From: Flavobacterium humidisoli
GTDB lineage: Bacteria > Bacteroidota > Bacteroidia > Flavobacteriales > Flavobacteriaceae
Assembly (NCBI RefSeq): GCF_023272795.1
Contig: NZ_CP096829.1
Span: 1,054,001-1,118,000, forward strand
Direction: 5' to 3'
Length of the DNA stretch: 64,000 nt
Numbering within the stretch: the stretch's first letter is position 1; each line of letters begins with the position of its first letter. The translations under genes were made by a program, and so were the position numbers. The notes under the pieces were generated by a model. That model did not search any database, was not told where the DNA came from, and saw only the letters and a list, made by a program, of their open reading frames with translations. This document shows, piece after piece, positions 1 to 8,129 of this stretch.

Positions 1-99
1 AAGTAGTCCTTTTTACTCAAAAACACCTATTTAGGTTTAAAAAAACATATAGCGACATAAAAAGTACTTTTAGCGTTATTTTTATCAATGCTATAGTAA

Positions 100-107
100 T
101 AATTTTG
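100..107 (+). promoter_or_regulatory. Promoter -7 element of hemA
   Basis: The octamer TAATTTTG fits the Bacteroidota -7 consensus TAnnTTTG. Transcription should start about 5-8 bases further on. That places the in-frame TTG at 105 inside the promoter, so the ATG at 132 is the start of hemA, with a leader of about 20 bases. No clear -33 TTG was found. Positions 1-99 hold no gene that I can recognise. Confidence 0.6.
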
Positions 108-131
108 TTGCACTTTTATGAAAGTGAATTT

Positions 132-1382
132 ATGGAAAACAATAACGCACCGAAACATCTTTATTTTTACTCAGTTGGTCTGAGTTATAAAAAAGCTGAT
201 GCTGAGGTCAGAGGTCAATTTAGTTTGGATGCAGTGGCGAAAACACGTTTGCTGGAACAAGCTAAAAACGATGGAATAGAAAGTTTAATTGTGACTTCAA
301 CCTGCAACAGAACCGAGATCTACGGTTTTGCAGAACACCCATTTCAATTAATCAAATTGATCTGCGACAACAGCAACGGTTCTGTTGATGCTTTTCAAAA
401 GGTTGGTTTCGTTTACAAAAATCAGGAAGCAATTAATCATATCTTTCGCGTAGGAACTGGTTTAGATAGTCAGATTCTAGGTGATTTCGAAATTATATCT
501 CAAATAAAAACCAGTTTTACACATTCAAAATCGATGGGATTGGCCAATGCTTTTATGGAAAGATTGGTGAATGCGGTCATTCAGGCAAGTAAAAGAATTA
601 AAACAGAAACAGAAATCAGTTCTGGTGCTACTTCGGTTTCTTTTGCTTCAGTGCAGTACATTTTGAAGAATGTAGAAGACATAAGCAACAAAAACATTTT
701 ACTTTTCGGAACTGGAAAAATCGGGAGAAATACTTGCGAGAATTTAGTAAAACACACTAAAAACGAGCATATTACTTTAATCAACCGAACTAAAGATAAA
801 GCTGAGAAACTAGCTGGAAAATTAAATCTGATTGTTAAAGATTATTCTGAATTACATTTAGAACTTCAAAAAGCTGATGTTGTGGTTGTAGCAACAGGCG
901 CACAAAATCCAACGGTTGACAAAGCGATTCTGAATCTTAAAAAGCCAATGTTGATTCTGGATCTGTCTATTCCTAAAAACGTAAATGAAAACGTAGAGGA
1001 ATTAGAAGGTGTAACTTTAATTCACATGGATTATTTGTCTCAATTGACAGATGAAACTTTGGAAAACAGAAAATTACACATTCCGGCAGCTGAAGCAATC
1101 ATTGAAGAAATCAAAGAAGAATTTGTGATTTGGATGAAAGGAAGAAAGTTCGCTCCAACCATTAATGCTTTAAAAGAAAAACTAAACGCTATTAAAGCTT
1201 CGGAGCTAGATTTTCAAAGCAAAAAAATTGCCGATTTCAACGAAGAACAAGCAGAAATCATCAGTAACAGAATCATTCAAAAAATCACTACACATTTCGC
1301 AAATCATTTAAAAGATGACGATACTATGGTCGATGAGAGCATCGAATGGATCGAGAAAGTCTTCAAAATAAAAGCATCTTAA
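132..1382 (+). CDS. hemA: Glutamyl-tRNA reductase HemA
   Basis: This enzyme reduces glutamyl-tRNA(Glu) to glutamate-1-semialdehyde with NADPH, the first committed step of C5-pathway tetrapyrrole synthesis, in the cytoplasm. The protein is 416 residues. The N-terminal catalytic domain has the motif TSTCNRTEIYG with the nucleophilic cysteine at residue 58. A NADPH-binding Rossmann segment (LLFGTGKIGRNTCENL) follows near residues 190-205, and a helical dimerisation domain ends the protein. I chose the ATG at 132 because a longer reading from TTG 105 would start inside the probable promoter. It heads a plus-strand heme cluster, with hemC 105 bases downstream across an inverted repeat. Confidence 0.96.
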   Translation: MENNNAPKHLYFYSVGLSYKKADAEVRGQFSLDAVAKTRLLEQAKNDGIESLIVTSTCNRTEIYGFAEHPFQLIKLICDNSNGSVDAFQKVGFVYKNQEAINHIFRVGTGLDSQILGDFEIISQIKTSFTHSKSMGLANAFMERLVNAVIQASKRIKTETEISSGATSVSFASVQYILKNVEDISNKNILLFGTGKIGRNTCENLVKHTKNEHITLINRTKDKAEKLAGKLNLIVKDYSELHLELQKADVVVVATGAQNPTVDKAILNLKKPMLILDLSIPKNVNENVEELEGVTLIHMDYLSQLTDETLENRKLHIPAAEAIIEEIKEEFVIWMKGRKFAPTINALKEKLNAIKASELDFQSKKIADFNEEQAEIISNRIIQKITTHFANHLKDDDTMVDESIEWIEKVFKIKAS

Positions 1383-1393
1383 ATAAAATTTTA

Positions 1394-1474
1394 AACCATT
1401 TAAGTTATATAAGTTCATTTAAAAACTGTGTTTTACCCAAACTACTTAAATTTACTTATATAACTTATATGGTT
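1394..1474. repeat. Inverted repeat between hemA and hemC
   Basis: Arms 1394-1414 and 1454-1474 are reverse complements over 21 bases with one mismatch. The core is AAGTTATATAAGT and the loop is 39 bases. Each arm itself iterates a TAAGTTATA-like word. The repeat sits in the only space between hemA and hemC, so a joint transcript would carry a long AU-rich hairpin. It has no T-tract and does not look like an intrinsic terminator. Confidence 0.75.
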
Positions 1475-1487
1475 CAAGAAACAAAAC

Positions 1488-2411
1488 ATGGCTGAAAAAA
1501 CAATCAGAATTGGAACTCGTGACAGCGAATTAGCACTTTGGCAGGCACATACTGTCGAAAAGAAATTAAACGATTTGGGTTATAAAACCTCAATTGTTGC
1601 TGTAAAATCTCAAGGCGATATTATTCTGGATAAACCGCTTTATGAATTAGGAATTACAGGAATTTTTACAAAAACCTTAGACATTGCTATGATCAATGGC
1701 GATGTTGATATTGCTGTACATTCTATGAAAGATGTTCCAACGGCTTTACCAAAAGGTATCGTTCAAGGTGCTGTTTTACCAAGAGCCAATGTTCTGGATA
1801 TTTTAGTTCATAAAGGAAATCCTGATTTTACAAATCCAAGTACCATTGCAACCGGAAGTTTGCGCCGCCAGGCACAATGGTTCAACAAATACCCCAATCA
1901 TACTGTGGTTGATTTACGTGGAAACGTAAATACACGTATGCAAAAACTTCAGGACAATAATTGGGATGGTGCTGTTTTTGCAGCTGCAGGTTTAGAGCGC
2001 ATCAACTTAAAACCTGAAAATTACATCAACTTAGATTGGATGATTCCTGCTCCGGCACAAGGCGCAATGCTTGTCGTGGGAATGGAAAATGACAATTATA
2101 CATTAGATGCGCTTTCTCAGTTAAATGATATCGAAACCGAAATCTGTACGTATATCGAGCGTCAGTTTTTGAGAACGCTTGAAGGCGGATGTACTGCCCC
2201 AATTGGAGCTTTAGTTACATATAATGAAGACGAAGATACTTTACATTTTCAAGGTGTTTTACTTTCCATTGACGGAAAACAAAAACTGGAAATCAACAAA
2301 ACGGTTGATATTTCAGAATGGAAAAAATTAGGTTTCAACTCTGCTCAGGAGATTTTGAATAATGGAGGAACAGAATTAATGAAACAGATTAAAGAATCGC
2401 TGAAAAAATAA
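1488..2411 (+). CDS. hemC: Hydroxymethylbilane synthase HemC
   Basis: Porphobilinogen deaminase joins four porphobilinogen molecules into hydroxymethylbilane. The 307-residue length is normal. The N-terminus IRIGTRDSELALWQ, the segment VHSMKDVPT near residue 78, and the LEGGCTAPIGA motif with the dipyrromethane-cofactor cysteine at 235 are all present. The stop codon overlaps the hemD start by one base (TAATG), so HemC and HemD are probably translationally coupled. This makes sense because hydroxymethylbilane is unstable and is the HemD substrate. Confidence 0.97.
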   Translation: MAEKTIRIGTRDSELALWQAHTVEKKLNDLGYKTSIVAVKSQGDIILDKPLYELGITGIFTKTLDIAMINGDVDIAVHSMKDVPTALPKGIVQGAVLPRANVLDILVHKGNPDFTNPSTIATGSLRRQAQWFNKYPNHTVVDLRGNVNTRMQKLQDNNWDGAVFAAAGLERINLKPENYINLDWMIPAPAQGAMLVVGMENDNYTLDALSQLNDIETEICTYIERQFLRTLEGGCTAPIGALVTYNEDEDTLHFQGVLLSIDGKQKLEINKTVDISEWKKLGFNSAQEILNNGGTELMKQIKESLKK

Positions 2412-3076
2412 TGGCAAATCCAATTCAGATACTATCCACTAAAATATTATCTCCTCTTCATAAACAAGAGCTGATGAAATATGGCGTCGAATTAATCGAA
2501 GCCGATTTCATTAAAACCGAAAATAAACCTTTCGAATTAAAAGACCTCAACCAAAGTCTGATTTTCACGAGTCAGAATGCTGTTCATAGCGTTTTATCTC
2601 ATCCCGATTCAGAGCTGTTAAAGAAAAAAAATGTGTATTGTGTCGGCCTTAAAACCAAAACGCTTTTAAGCGATAATGGCTTTAATGTAGTAGCTTACAC
2701 AGGTTACGCATCAGATTTAGCCGAAATTATCACTTTGATTTACGCGAATGAGAGCTACACTTTTTTTAGCGGAAATCTTAGACGAGACACTTTGCCAGAA
2801 GCTTTTAAAGAAAACGGAATTAAATTCAATGAAATTCAGGTTTACGAAACTACGCTTCAACCTCAGAAAATAAAGGCAAATCCTGAAGCGATTTTGTTTT
2901 TTAGTCCATCTGGAGTTAAAAGTTATCTGAAACATAATACCATCAATAAACAAATCTGTTTCTGCATTGGCGATACAACGGCAGAAGCTTTATCAAAAAT
3001 AACAAAGAATATCATCGTTGCAGATCAGCCCACAATTGAAGATGTGATCGAAGATGTGATTCACGAATATAAATAA
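2411..3076 (+). CDS. hemD: Uroporphyrinogen-III synthase HemD
   Basis: This enzyme cyclises hydroxymethylbilane to uroporphyrinogen III. HemD is a poorly conserved family. The call rests on length (221 residues), the family-like segments LIFTSQNAVHSV near residue 50 and ILFFSPSGVKSYL near residue 160, and its position overlapping hemC by one base and preceding hemE. No catalytic residue is expected in this family. The next gene lies 137 bases downstream across a repeat-filled spacer. Confidence 0.93.
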   Translation: MANPIQILSTKILSPLHKQELMKYGVELIEADFIKTENKPFELKDLNQSLIFTSQNAVHSVLSHPDSELLKKKNVYCVGLKTKTLLSDNGFNVVAYTGYASDLAEIITLIYANESYTFFSGNLRRDTLPEAFKENGIKFNEIQVYETTLQPQKIKANPEAILFFSPSGVKSYLKHNTINKQICFCIGDTTAEALSKITKNIIVADQPTIEDVIEDVIHEYK

Positions 3077-3080
3077 ATTA

Positions 3081-3204
3081 AAGCTATAAGCTTTAGGCAG
3101 TAAGCCTTAAGCAAAAATAATTTGGCAATACGCTTTAAGCTTTATGCTTTAAGCAAAAAAGATAGACAAACACCGCTTAAAGCCTAAAGCTTAAAGCCTA
3201 AAGC
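3081..3204. repeat. Iterated TAAGCTTTA-type repeats before hemE
   Basis: Nearly the whole hemD-hemE spacer consists of variants of the words TAAGCTTTA, TTAAGC and their complements. Three clusters can be seen at about 3081-3112, 3127-3154 and 3174-3204. The first two read mostly as CTTTAAGC and the last as TTAAAGCCTAAAGC, so they can pair. No ORF or classical terminator is present. The last copy ends 9 bases before the hemE ATG. Confidence 0.75.
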
Positions 3205-3213
3205 AAGAAAAAA

Positions 3214-4239
3214 ATGTTAAAAAACGACCTATTTTTAAAAGCATTAAAAGGAGAAACAGTTCAGCGCCCACCGGTATGGATGATGCGTCAGGCAGGAAGA
3301 TATTTACCTGAATTTAGAGAGCTTCGTGATAAATATGATTTTTTCACACGTTGCGAAACTCCAGAATTAGCGGCTGAAATTACGGTGCAGCCAATTCGCA
3401 GAATTGCTCCAGATGCTGCCATTTTATTTTCGGATATTTTAGTAGTACCGCGCGCAATGGGAATTCATGTTGAACTGAAAGATAATTTGGGACCAATAAT
3501 TCCAAATCCGATTCGTTCTTTGGCAGATGTTCACAAAGTGTATGTTCCAGATGTAAATGAAACTTTAGGCTACGTTTTTGACGCTGTGAAATTGACTAAG
3601 GAAATGTTGAACGACGAAGTGCCTTTAATTGGTTTCGCTGGTTCACCTTGGACCATTTTCTGCTATGCTGTTGAAGGAAAAGGTTCTAAAAGTTTTGATA
3701 CTGCAAAAGGATTTTGTTTTTCAAATCCAGCTGCAGCACATACTTTACTACAAAAAATTACCGATACGACTATTTTATATTTAAAAGAAAAAGTAAAATC
3801 GGGAGTAAATGCCGTTCAGATTTTTGATTCTTGGGGAGGAATGCTTTCTCCTGTTGATTATCAGGAATTTTCATGGAAATACATCAACCAGATCGTTGAT
3901 GCTTTAGCTGATATTACGCCAGTTATTGTTTTCGGAAAAGGATGTTGGTTTGCTCTTGGCGAAATGGGTAAAAGTAAAGCTTCTGCATTAGGAGTTGACT
4001 GGACTTGTTCGGCTAGAAATGCTCGTTATTTGTCTGGAGGAAATATTACTTTACAAGGAAACTTTGATCCATCAAGATTGCTTTCTCCAATTCCAACTAT
4101 CAAGAAAATGGTTCATGAAATGATCGATGAGTTCGGAAAAGATAAATATATCGTAAATTTAGGTCACGGAATTTTACCAAATATCCCTGTAGATCACGCA
4201 AAAGCGTTTATTGACGCAGTGAAGGAATACGGGCAATAA
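3214..4239 (+). CDS. hemE: Uroporphyrinogen decarboxylase HemE
   Basis: HemE removes four carboxyl groups from uroporphyrinogen III to give coproporphyrinogen III. The 341-residue protein begins with the family signature [13 protein letters not shown] (residues 18-30, arginine 25) and has the conserved Asp in [11 protein letters not shown] (Asp74). The C-terminal [14 protein letters not shown] is also typical. The ATG at 3214 follows a repeat-rich spacer. The product is the substrate of HemF, encoded two genes further on. Confidence 0.97.
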   Translation: MLKNDLFLKALKGETVQRPPVWMMRQAGRYLPEFRELRDKYDFFTRCETPELAAEITVQPIRRIAPDAAILFSDILVVPRAMGIHVELKDNLGPIIPNPIRSLADVHKVYVPDVNETLGYVFDAVKLTKEMLNDEVPLIGFAGSPWTIFCYAVEGKGSKSFDTAKGFCFSNPAAAHTLLQKITDTTILYLKEKVKSGVNAVQIFDSWGGMLSPVDYQEFSWKYINQIVDALADITPVIVFGKGCWFALGEMGKSKASALGVDWTCSARNARYLSGGNITLQGNFDPSRLLSPIPTIKKMVHEMIDEFGKDKYIVNLGHGILPNIPVDHAKAFIDAVKEYGQ

Positions 4240-4241
4240 TA

Positions 4242-4301
4242 GTTGATCGTTTATGGTTGATAGTTGTTGGATAAAAATACTATCAACCATAAACCGACAA
4301 C
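4242..4301. repeat. Inverted repeat after hemE
   Basis: Arms 4249-4264 and 4279-4294 (GTTTATGGTTGATAGT and its complement) pair perfectly over 16 bases around a 14-base loop. Flanking GTTG/CAAC words extend the similarity. The word TTGATnGTT is iterated inside each arm. It separates hemE from the next small gene. There is no T-run, so a role as mRNA hairpin or repeat element is more likely than termination. Confidence 0.75.
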
Positions 4302-4315
4302 CAACCACTCAAAAA

Positions 4316-4693
4316 ATGCTAAACAAAGGCCTAAGAGACGAAGAAAGCATTAGAATAGAGAATACTCTAAAGACTTTGCACGCTTTGGTTTTTGTTCCAA
4401 AGTTTTGGAATGCTGAAGATACAAGTCTGATCGATGAGCAGTTAAAAAGTTTTGGATTAAGTCTAGAAAGAACAATTGAAATTCCTGAAGAAGAATTGAT
4501 TATTTTGTTACAGCGATGTCATTTAGACTGGAACCAACAAGAGCAATTTGCAGATATTCTGGTGAGTTTATCTCAGGAAAAGCAATTTGATTTCTTAGGA
4601 AAATCACTTGCCATTTATCAATACATCCAACAAGAAAGCAAGGTTTTTTCTTTTGGGATAAACAATAAAATCGCTTTGTTAAAATTTAAATGA
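4316..4693 (+). CDS. Unknown 125-residue protein in heme cluster
   Basis: I do not recognise this protein. It is probably soluble, with no signal peptide or membrane segment. It is acidic and Leu/Glu-rich, with predicted helices and a short segment HLDWNQQEQFADIL near residue 64. The reading frame is open from 4253, but the first 21 codons would be translated from the inverted repeat. I therefore chose the ATG at 4316, the first after the repeat. Its end overlaps the next gene by four bases (ATGA), and both lie between hemE and hemF in the same direction, so co-transcription is likely. A link to heme synthesis is only positional. Confidence 0.7.
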   Translation: MLNKGLRDEESIRIENTLKTLHALVFVPKFWNAEDTSLIDEQLKSFGLSLERTIEIPEEELIILLQRCHLDWNQQEQFADILVSLSQEKQFDFLGKSLAIYQYIQQESKVFSFGINNKIALLKFK

Positions 4694-5115
4694 GCTATCT
4701 AGAAAAAATTTTAAACGATATTGCTGATTTTAATTTTGAAAAATTGAATCCATTGTATCAAGGTTTTTTTGTAATGGTGTTTTTTGCGGTATTTGTTAGT
4801 ACTTGTTCTTATTTTTCAAATGAAGCCAAAATTAGTAAAGACGCATATAAAGAAATGTTTCATGAAAATTTCTCTGGGATAATTGTGAAAAAATTTTTAG
4901 ATAAACATAACCATATGTCTCAAAAATTTATTCTAAAAGATTCGACTCCAATATATGTTTATCCTGTTCTTTGGGAAAAAGCTGAAATAGGAGATTCGCT
5001 ATTTAAAAAAGTAAATTCAAGATTTGTAAAGATTTTAAAAAAAGATACTACAATAGTACTTGATATGAATGTTGCATTCAAATATCATGACACTTTACAA
5101 GAAAATGAAAAATAA
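4690..5115 (+). CDS. Unknown single-span membrane protein in heme cluster
   Basis: This 141-residue protein is not recognised. A hydrophobic stretch at about residues 25-42 (GFFVMVFFAVFVSTCSYF) should be one membrane span, with a short N-terminal tail. The C-terminal ~95 residues are Lys-rich and beta-like, perhaps outside the cytoplasm. The start overlaps the preceding gene by ATGA, and hemF begins four bases after the stop, so it sits in an operon-like arrangement. Base composition resembles neighbouring genes. Confidence 0.65.
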   Translation: MSYLEKILNDIADFNFEKLNPLYQGFFVMVFFAVFVSTCSYFSNEAKISKDAYKEMFHENFSGIIVKKFLDKHNHMSQKFILKDSTPIYVYPVLWEKAEIGDSLFKKVNSRFVKILKKDTTIVLDMNVAFKYHDTLQENEK

Positions 5116-5119
5116 AATC

Positions 5120-6025
5120 ATGAAAGATAAATTTTACGCATACATACAACAATTACAAGATCAAATCTGCGCTGGATTAGAAGCTGTTGACGGAGCTGCA
5201 AAATTCCGTGAAGATCTTTGGAAACGTCCTGAAGGCGGAGGCGGAAGAACGCGGGTTATTGAAAACGGAAATGTTTTCGAAAAAGGTGGTGTCAACATTT
5301 CAGCCGTTCATGGAAAACTTCCAGAAACGATGCAGAAAATGTTTGGTGTTGGCGAAGCCGATTTCTTTGCCTGCGGATTAAGCTTAGTAATTCACCCGAA
5401 AAGCCCTATGGTTCCTACCGTCCACGCCAATTGGCGATATTTTGAAATGTATGACGAGTCTGGAAAAGTTATCGAACAATGGTTTGGCGGCGGACAAGAT
5501 TTAACGCCTTATTATTTGTTTGAAGAAGATGCCATTCACTTTCATCAAACGTGTAAAACAGCTTGCGATAAACATAATTCGGAATTTTATCCGAAATATA
5601 AAAAACAATGTGATTCTTATTTTTGGAATGCACATAGAAACGAAGCTCGCGGACTTGGCGGTTTGTTCTTTGATTATTGCAAAGCAAATGAGCAAATGTC
5701 AATGGAAAATTGGTACGATTTTGTAACCGAAGTCGGCAATAGTTTCCTTGAAGCTTATGTCCCAATTGTGGAAAAAAGAAAAAATCTTTCATACACTCCT
5801 GAACAAAGAACATGGCAGGAAATCCGTCGTGGTCGTTATGTTGAATTCAATTTGGTTCATGACAAAGGCACTTTATTCGGCTTAAAAACCAACGGTAGAA
5901 TTGAAAGTATTTTGATGAGTTTGCCTCCGCATGTGCAGTGGGTTTACGATCATCATCCAGAAGCGGGAAGCGAGGAAGAGAAGTTGATAAATATATTGCA
6001 GAACCCTATTGAATGGGTTTCTTAG
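5120..6025 (+). CDS. hemF: Oxygen-dependent coproporphyrinogen-III oxidase HemF
   Basis: HemF oxidatively decarboxylates two propionates of coproporphyrinogen III to give protoporphyrinogen IX using O2. The protein is 301 residues, close to E. coli HemF. Family motifs seen are FxCGLSLVIHPKSPMVPTVH, GGGQDLTPYYL, the AHRNEARGLGGLFFDY stretch and the C-terminal WVYDHHPEAGSEE. Several in-frame ATGs lie upstream (5087, 5105). I chose 5120 (MKDKFYAYIQQ) because it gives the family's usual length and starts just after the preceding stop. The aerobic enzyme type suits an oxygen-respiring organism. Confidence 0.96.
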   Translation: MKDKFYAYIQQLQDQICAGLEAVDGAAKFREDLWKRPEGGGGRTRVIENGNVFEKGGVNISAVHGKLPETMQKMFGVGEADFFACGLSLVIHPKSPMVPTVHANWRYFEMYDESGKVIEQWFGGGQDLTPYYLFEEDAIHFHQTCKTACDKHNSEFYPKYKKQCDSYFWNAHRNEARGLGGLFFDYCKANEQMSMENWYDFVTEVGNSFLEAYVPIVEKRKNLSYTPEQRTWQEIRRGRYVEFNLVHDKGTLFGLKTNGRIESILMSLPPHVQWVYDHHPEAGSEEEKLINILQNPIEWVS

Positions 6026-6044
6026 TCTAAAAATTTATTTAACA

Positions 6045-6171
6045 CATAGAAACATAGATTTAAAGACCTATCTTAGGGCTAATTTTAGAAAATTATATTT
6101 TTTTCACATAGCTCTCTTGAGAATTATTCAAATGAAACTTCTTTTAAATTATCTAAAACTATGTTTCTATG
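6045..6171. repeat. Inverted repeat overlapping a start codon
   Basis: Arms 6045-6057 (CATAGAAACATAG) and 6159-6171 pair perfectly over 13 bases, with partly matching flanks (TTTAA on the left, TTTAAA on the right). The right arm contains the ATG at 6169 of the next gene. The spacer also contains a CACATAG word near 6110. A folded transcript could mask that start codon. Confidence 0.7.
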
Positions 6172-7104
6172 CGTTTAAAACTGATTTACATCACATTCTT
6201 TGTTGGCTTTTTTGGATGTTTCGCCCAAAACGATTCCCTGCAGAATCCGTATTTTAAATCTTATAATGATAAAATCACTGCCAGCGTTTATTATTTAGAT
6301 ACTTCAAATAGTTTCCAGATTGCTTCAGGCCAGGATTCGACAACGTATCTCAATCTAATTCCGAATCGGAGAGAACAGATAGGTTTTACCTTAAATTATA
6401 AAATCATTGATATTACAATTGGTTTCGCTCCCAAATTTCTAAGTCAGAACAAGGGCGATTCTCATTCTAAAAACTTTAATTTCAACACCCGTTTTTACTA
6501 TAAAAAATGGATGCAGTCTTTCACTTTTATCAATCAAAAAGGATTTTACATTAGTGATGATAATATAACTGCACAGCTGCCAAACATGCGAACAACAAAA
6601 ATAGGCGGATCGACAGCTTACATTTTTAATGATAAATTCTCTTTTAAAACTTTGGTAAGCCAAAACGAATGGCAAACCAAAAGCTCTGGAAGTTTTATCC
6701 CGTCATTTTCTTTTTATTATACCAATCTCGATTTAAATACTCCCGATTCGTCACCTGGGGATTTTTATGTGTTCACTTTGGCTCCCGCCTATTTTTACAA
6801 TTTCGTAATCAGTGATCGAGTTTTAATTGGCGCGGGACTTGCTTTGGGTGGCGGGTTAAATATTATTGATAAAGAAACCTCAGCTTTATACCAAGCCGAT
6901 TTCAATTTAAAACTGGCGTACAACAACGATCGTTTCTTTGGTTTTGCCAGTCTTAATACTGTAGGTTTTGCACAAGACGATAAAGTTGATCCAAGATTGA
7001 ATGATAATATTTCTACGCTAAAACTTTCTGTCGGTTACCGATTTGATCCTCCAAAAAAAGTAAAAGAAGTCTACGACAATGTCAATAAAAAAATAGGTTT
7101 GTAA
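6169..7104 (+). CDS. DUF4421-type outer membrane beta-barrel protein
   Basis: The 311-residue protein has a signal peptide (about residues 1-19, ending GCFAQ). The rest is a run of alternating aromatic and polar strands typical of an outer-membrane barrel. The opening YFKSYNDKITASVYY, followed by a YxLxPN(R)REQIGFTLNYK segment, resembles the Bacteroidota DUF4421 family; I assign it from memory of that pattern. Function unknown. The start codon lies in the arm of the inverted repeat shared with the hemF spacer. It ends 82 bases before the aldolase gene. Confidence 0.7.
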   Translation: MRLKLIYITFFVGFFGCFAQNDSLQNPYFKSYNDKITASVYYLDTSNSFQIASGQDSTTYLNLIPNRREQIGFTLNYKIIDITIGFAPKFLSQNKGDSHSKNFNFNTRFYYKKWMQSFTFINQKGFYISDDNITAQLPNMRTTKIGGSTAYIFNDKFSFKTLVSQNEWQTKSSGSFIPSFSFYYTNLDLNTPDSSPGDFYVFTLAPAYFYNFVISDRVLIGAGLALGGGLNIIDKETSALYQADFNLKLAYNNDRFFGFASLNTVGFAQDDKVDPRLNDNISTLKLSVGYRFDPPKKVKEVYDNVNKKIGL

Positions 7105-7186
7105 GAAATATTAACTCGAAATAAGCATGAAGCCCAATTAAAATGCTTAAATTACATAGATTTTATAAAAACTAAAATTCATTGTT

Positions 7187-8083
7187 ATGAAAGGTATAAA
7201 CAGCGAACAGTTACATCTCATGCATTCTGGAAAAGGATTTATTGCAGCATTAGATCAAAGTGGCGGCAGTACACCTAAGGCATTATCGCAATATGGCGTT
7301 GAAGAAAGTCAATATACAAATGATGAAGAAATGTACACTCTTGTACATGAAATGAGAACTAGAATTATCAAAAGTCCCGCTTTTGACAGCCAATATATTC
7401 TTGGTGCTATTTTGTTTGAAAACACAATGGATCGTAAAATTGACGGACAATGGACGGCAGATTATCTGTGGGAGAAAAAACGCATTATTCCATTTCTAAA
7501 AGTAGACAAAGGTCTTGCCGATCTTGCCAATGGCGTTCAGTTAATGAAACCGATTTCTAATTTAAACGAATTGCTTGATCGCGCTGTAGAGCGAAAGATT
7601 TTTGGAACCAAAATGCGTTCTGTTATAAAAGAAGCGAATCCAAAAGGAATTCAGGAAGTGGTGAAACAGCAATTTGAAGTTGGTCTGCAGATATTTAAGA
7701 AAGAACTTGTCCCGATAATTGAACCTGAAGTTGACATTTACAGTACCGATAAAGAAAAATCAGAACAGATTTTGAAAGATGAAATTCAAAAACAACTACA
7801 TTCTTTAGACAAAGAGGTCAAAGTTATGCTGAAACTTTCTATTCCAACTATAAATAATTTTTACAGCGATTTAATGACTGATCCTCACGTGGTTCGTGTT
7901 GTAGCACTTTCAGGTGGTTATTCTCGAGAAGATGCCAATCAGAAACTAGCAGAAAATCATGGATTGATCGCGAGTTTTTCAAGAGCTTTATCAGAAGGGC
8001 TTAGCGCTGGGCAATCTGACGCTGAATTTAATTCGCAACTAGGAAATTCAATTAAAGAGATTTACGAAGCTTCCATTCAATAA
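7187..8083 (+). CDS. fda: Class I fructose-bisphosphate aldolase
   Basis: This enzyme interconverts fructose-1,6-bisphosphate with dihydroxyacetone phosphate and glyceraldehyde-3-phosphate through a Schiff base. The 298-residue protein matches the short bacterial class I type: [16 protein letters not shown] near the N-terminus, an [13 protein letters not shown] segment, [11 protein letters not shown] containing a conserved lysine, and [14 protein letters not shown] near the C-terminus. It is metal-independent by family. It appears to be a single-gene unit, ending at a strong bidirectional terminator. The other glycolytic gene in the window, pgk, is 22 kb away. Confidence 0.93.
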   Translation: MKGINSEQLHLMHSGKGFIAALDQSGGSTPKALSQYGVEESQYTNDEEMYTLVHEMRTRIIKSPAFDSQYILGAILFENTMDRKIDGQWTADYLWEKKRIIPFLKVDKGLADLANGVQLMKPISNLNELLDRAVERKIFGTKMRSVIKEANPKGIQEVVKQQFEVGLQIFKKELVPIIEPEVDIYSTDKEKSEQILKDEIQKQLHSLDKEVKVMLKLSIPTINNFYSDLMTDPHVVRVVALSGGYSREDANQKLAENHGLIASFSRALSEGLSAGQSDAEFNSQLGNSIKEIYEASIQ

Positions 8084-8092
8084 AATCATAAA

Positions 8093-8120
8093 AAAATCCC
8101 TGAAGAGTTTCAGGGATTTT
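8093..8120. terminator. Bidirectional intrinsic terminator
   Basis: A perfect 12-bp stem (AAAATCCCTGAA and its complement) encloses a GAGT loop, with A- and T-rich flanks on both sides. It lies between the convergent aldolase gene and the unknown exported-protein gene and can end transcripts from both strands. Confidence 0.9.
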
Positions 8121-8129
8121 ATTTTTCAA

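Noticed and set aside
105..131. N-terminal extension of HemA from TTG 105
   Set aside because: The TTG is part of the TAATTTTG promoter element, and the added residues are not part of the family.
5469..5813. 114-residue minus-strand ORF inside hemF
   Set aside because: hemF is well conserved in this region; the antisense frame has no supporting signal.
6009..6257. 82-residue plus-strand ORF after hemF
   Set aside because: It spans the inverted repeat and runs into the signal-peptide region of the DUF4421-type gene in another frame.
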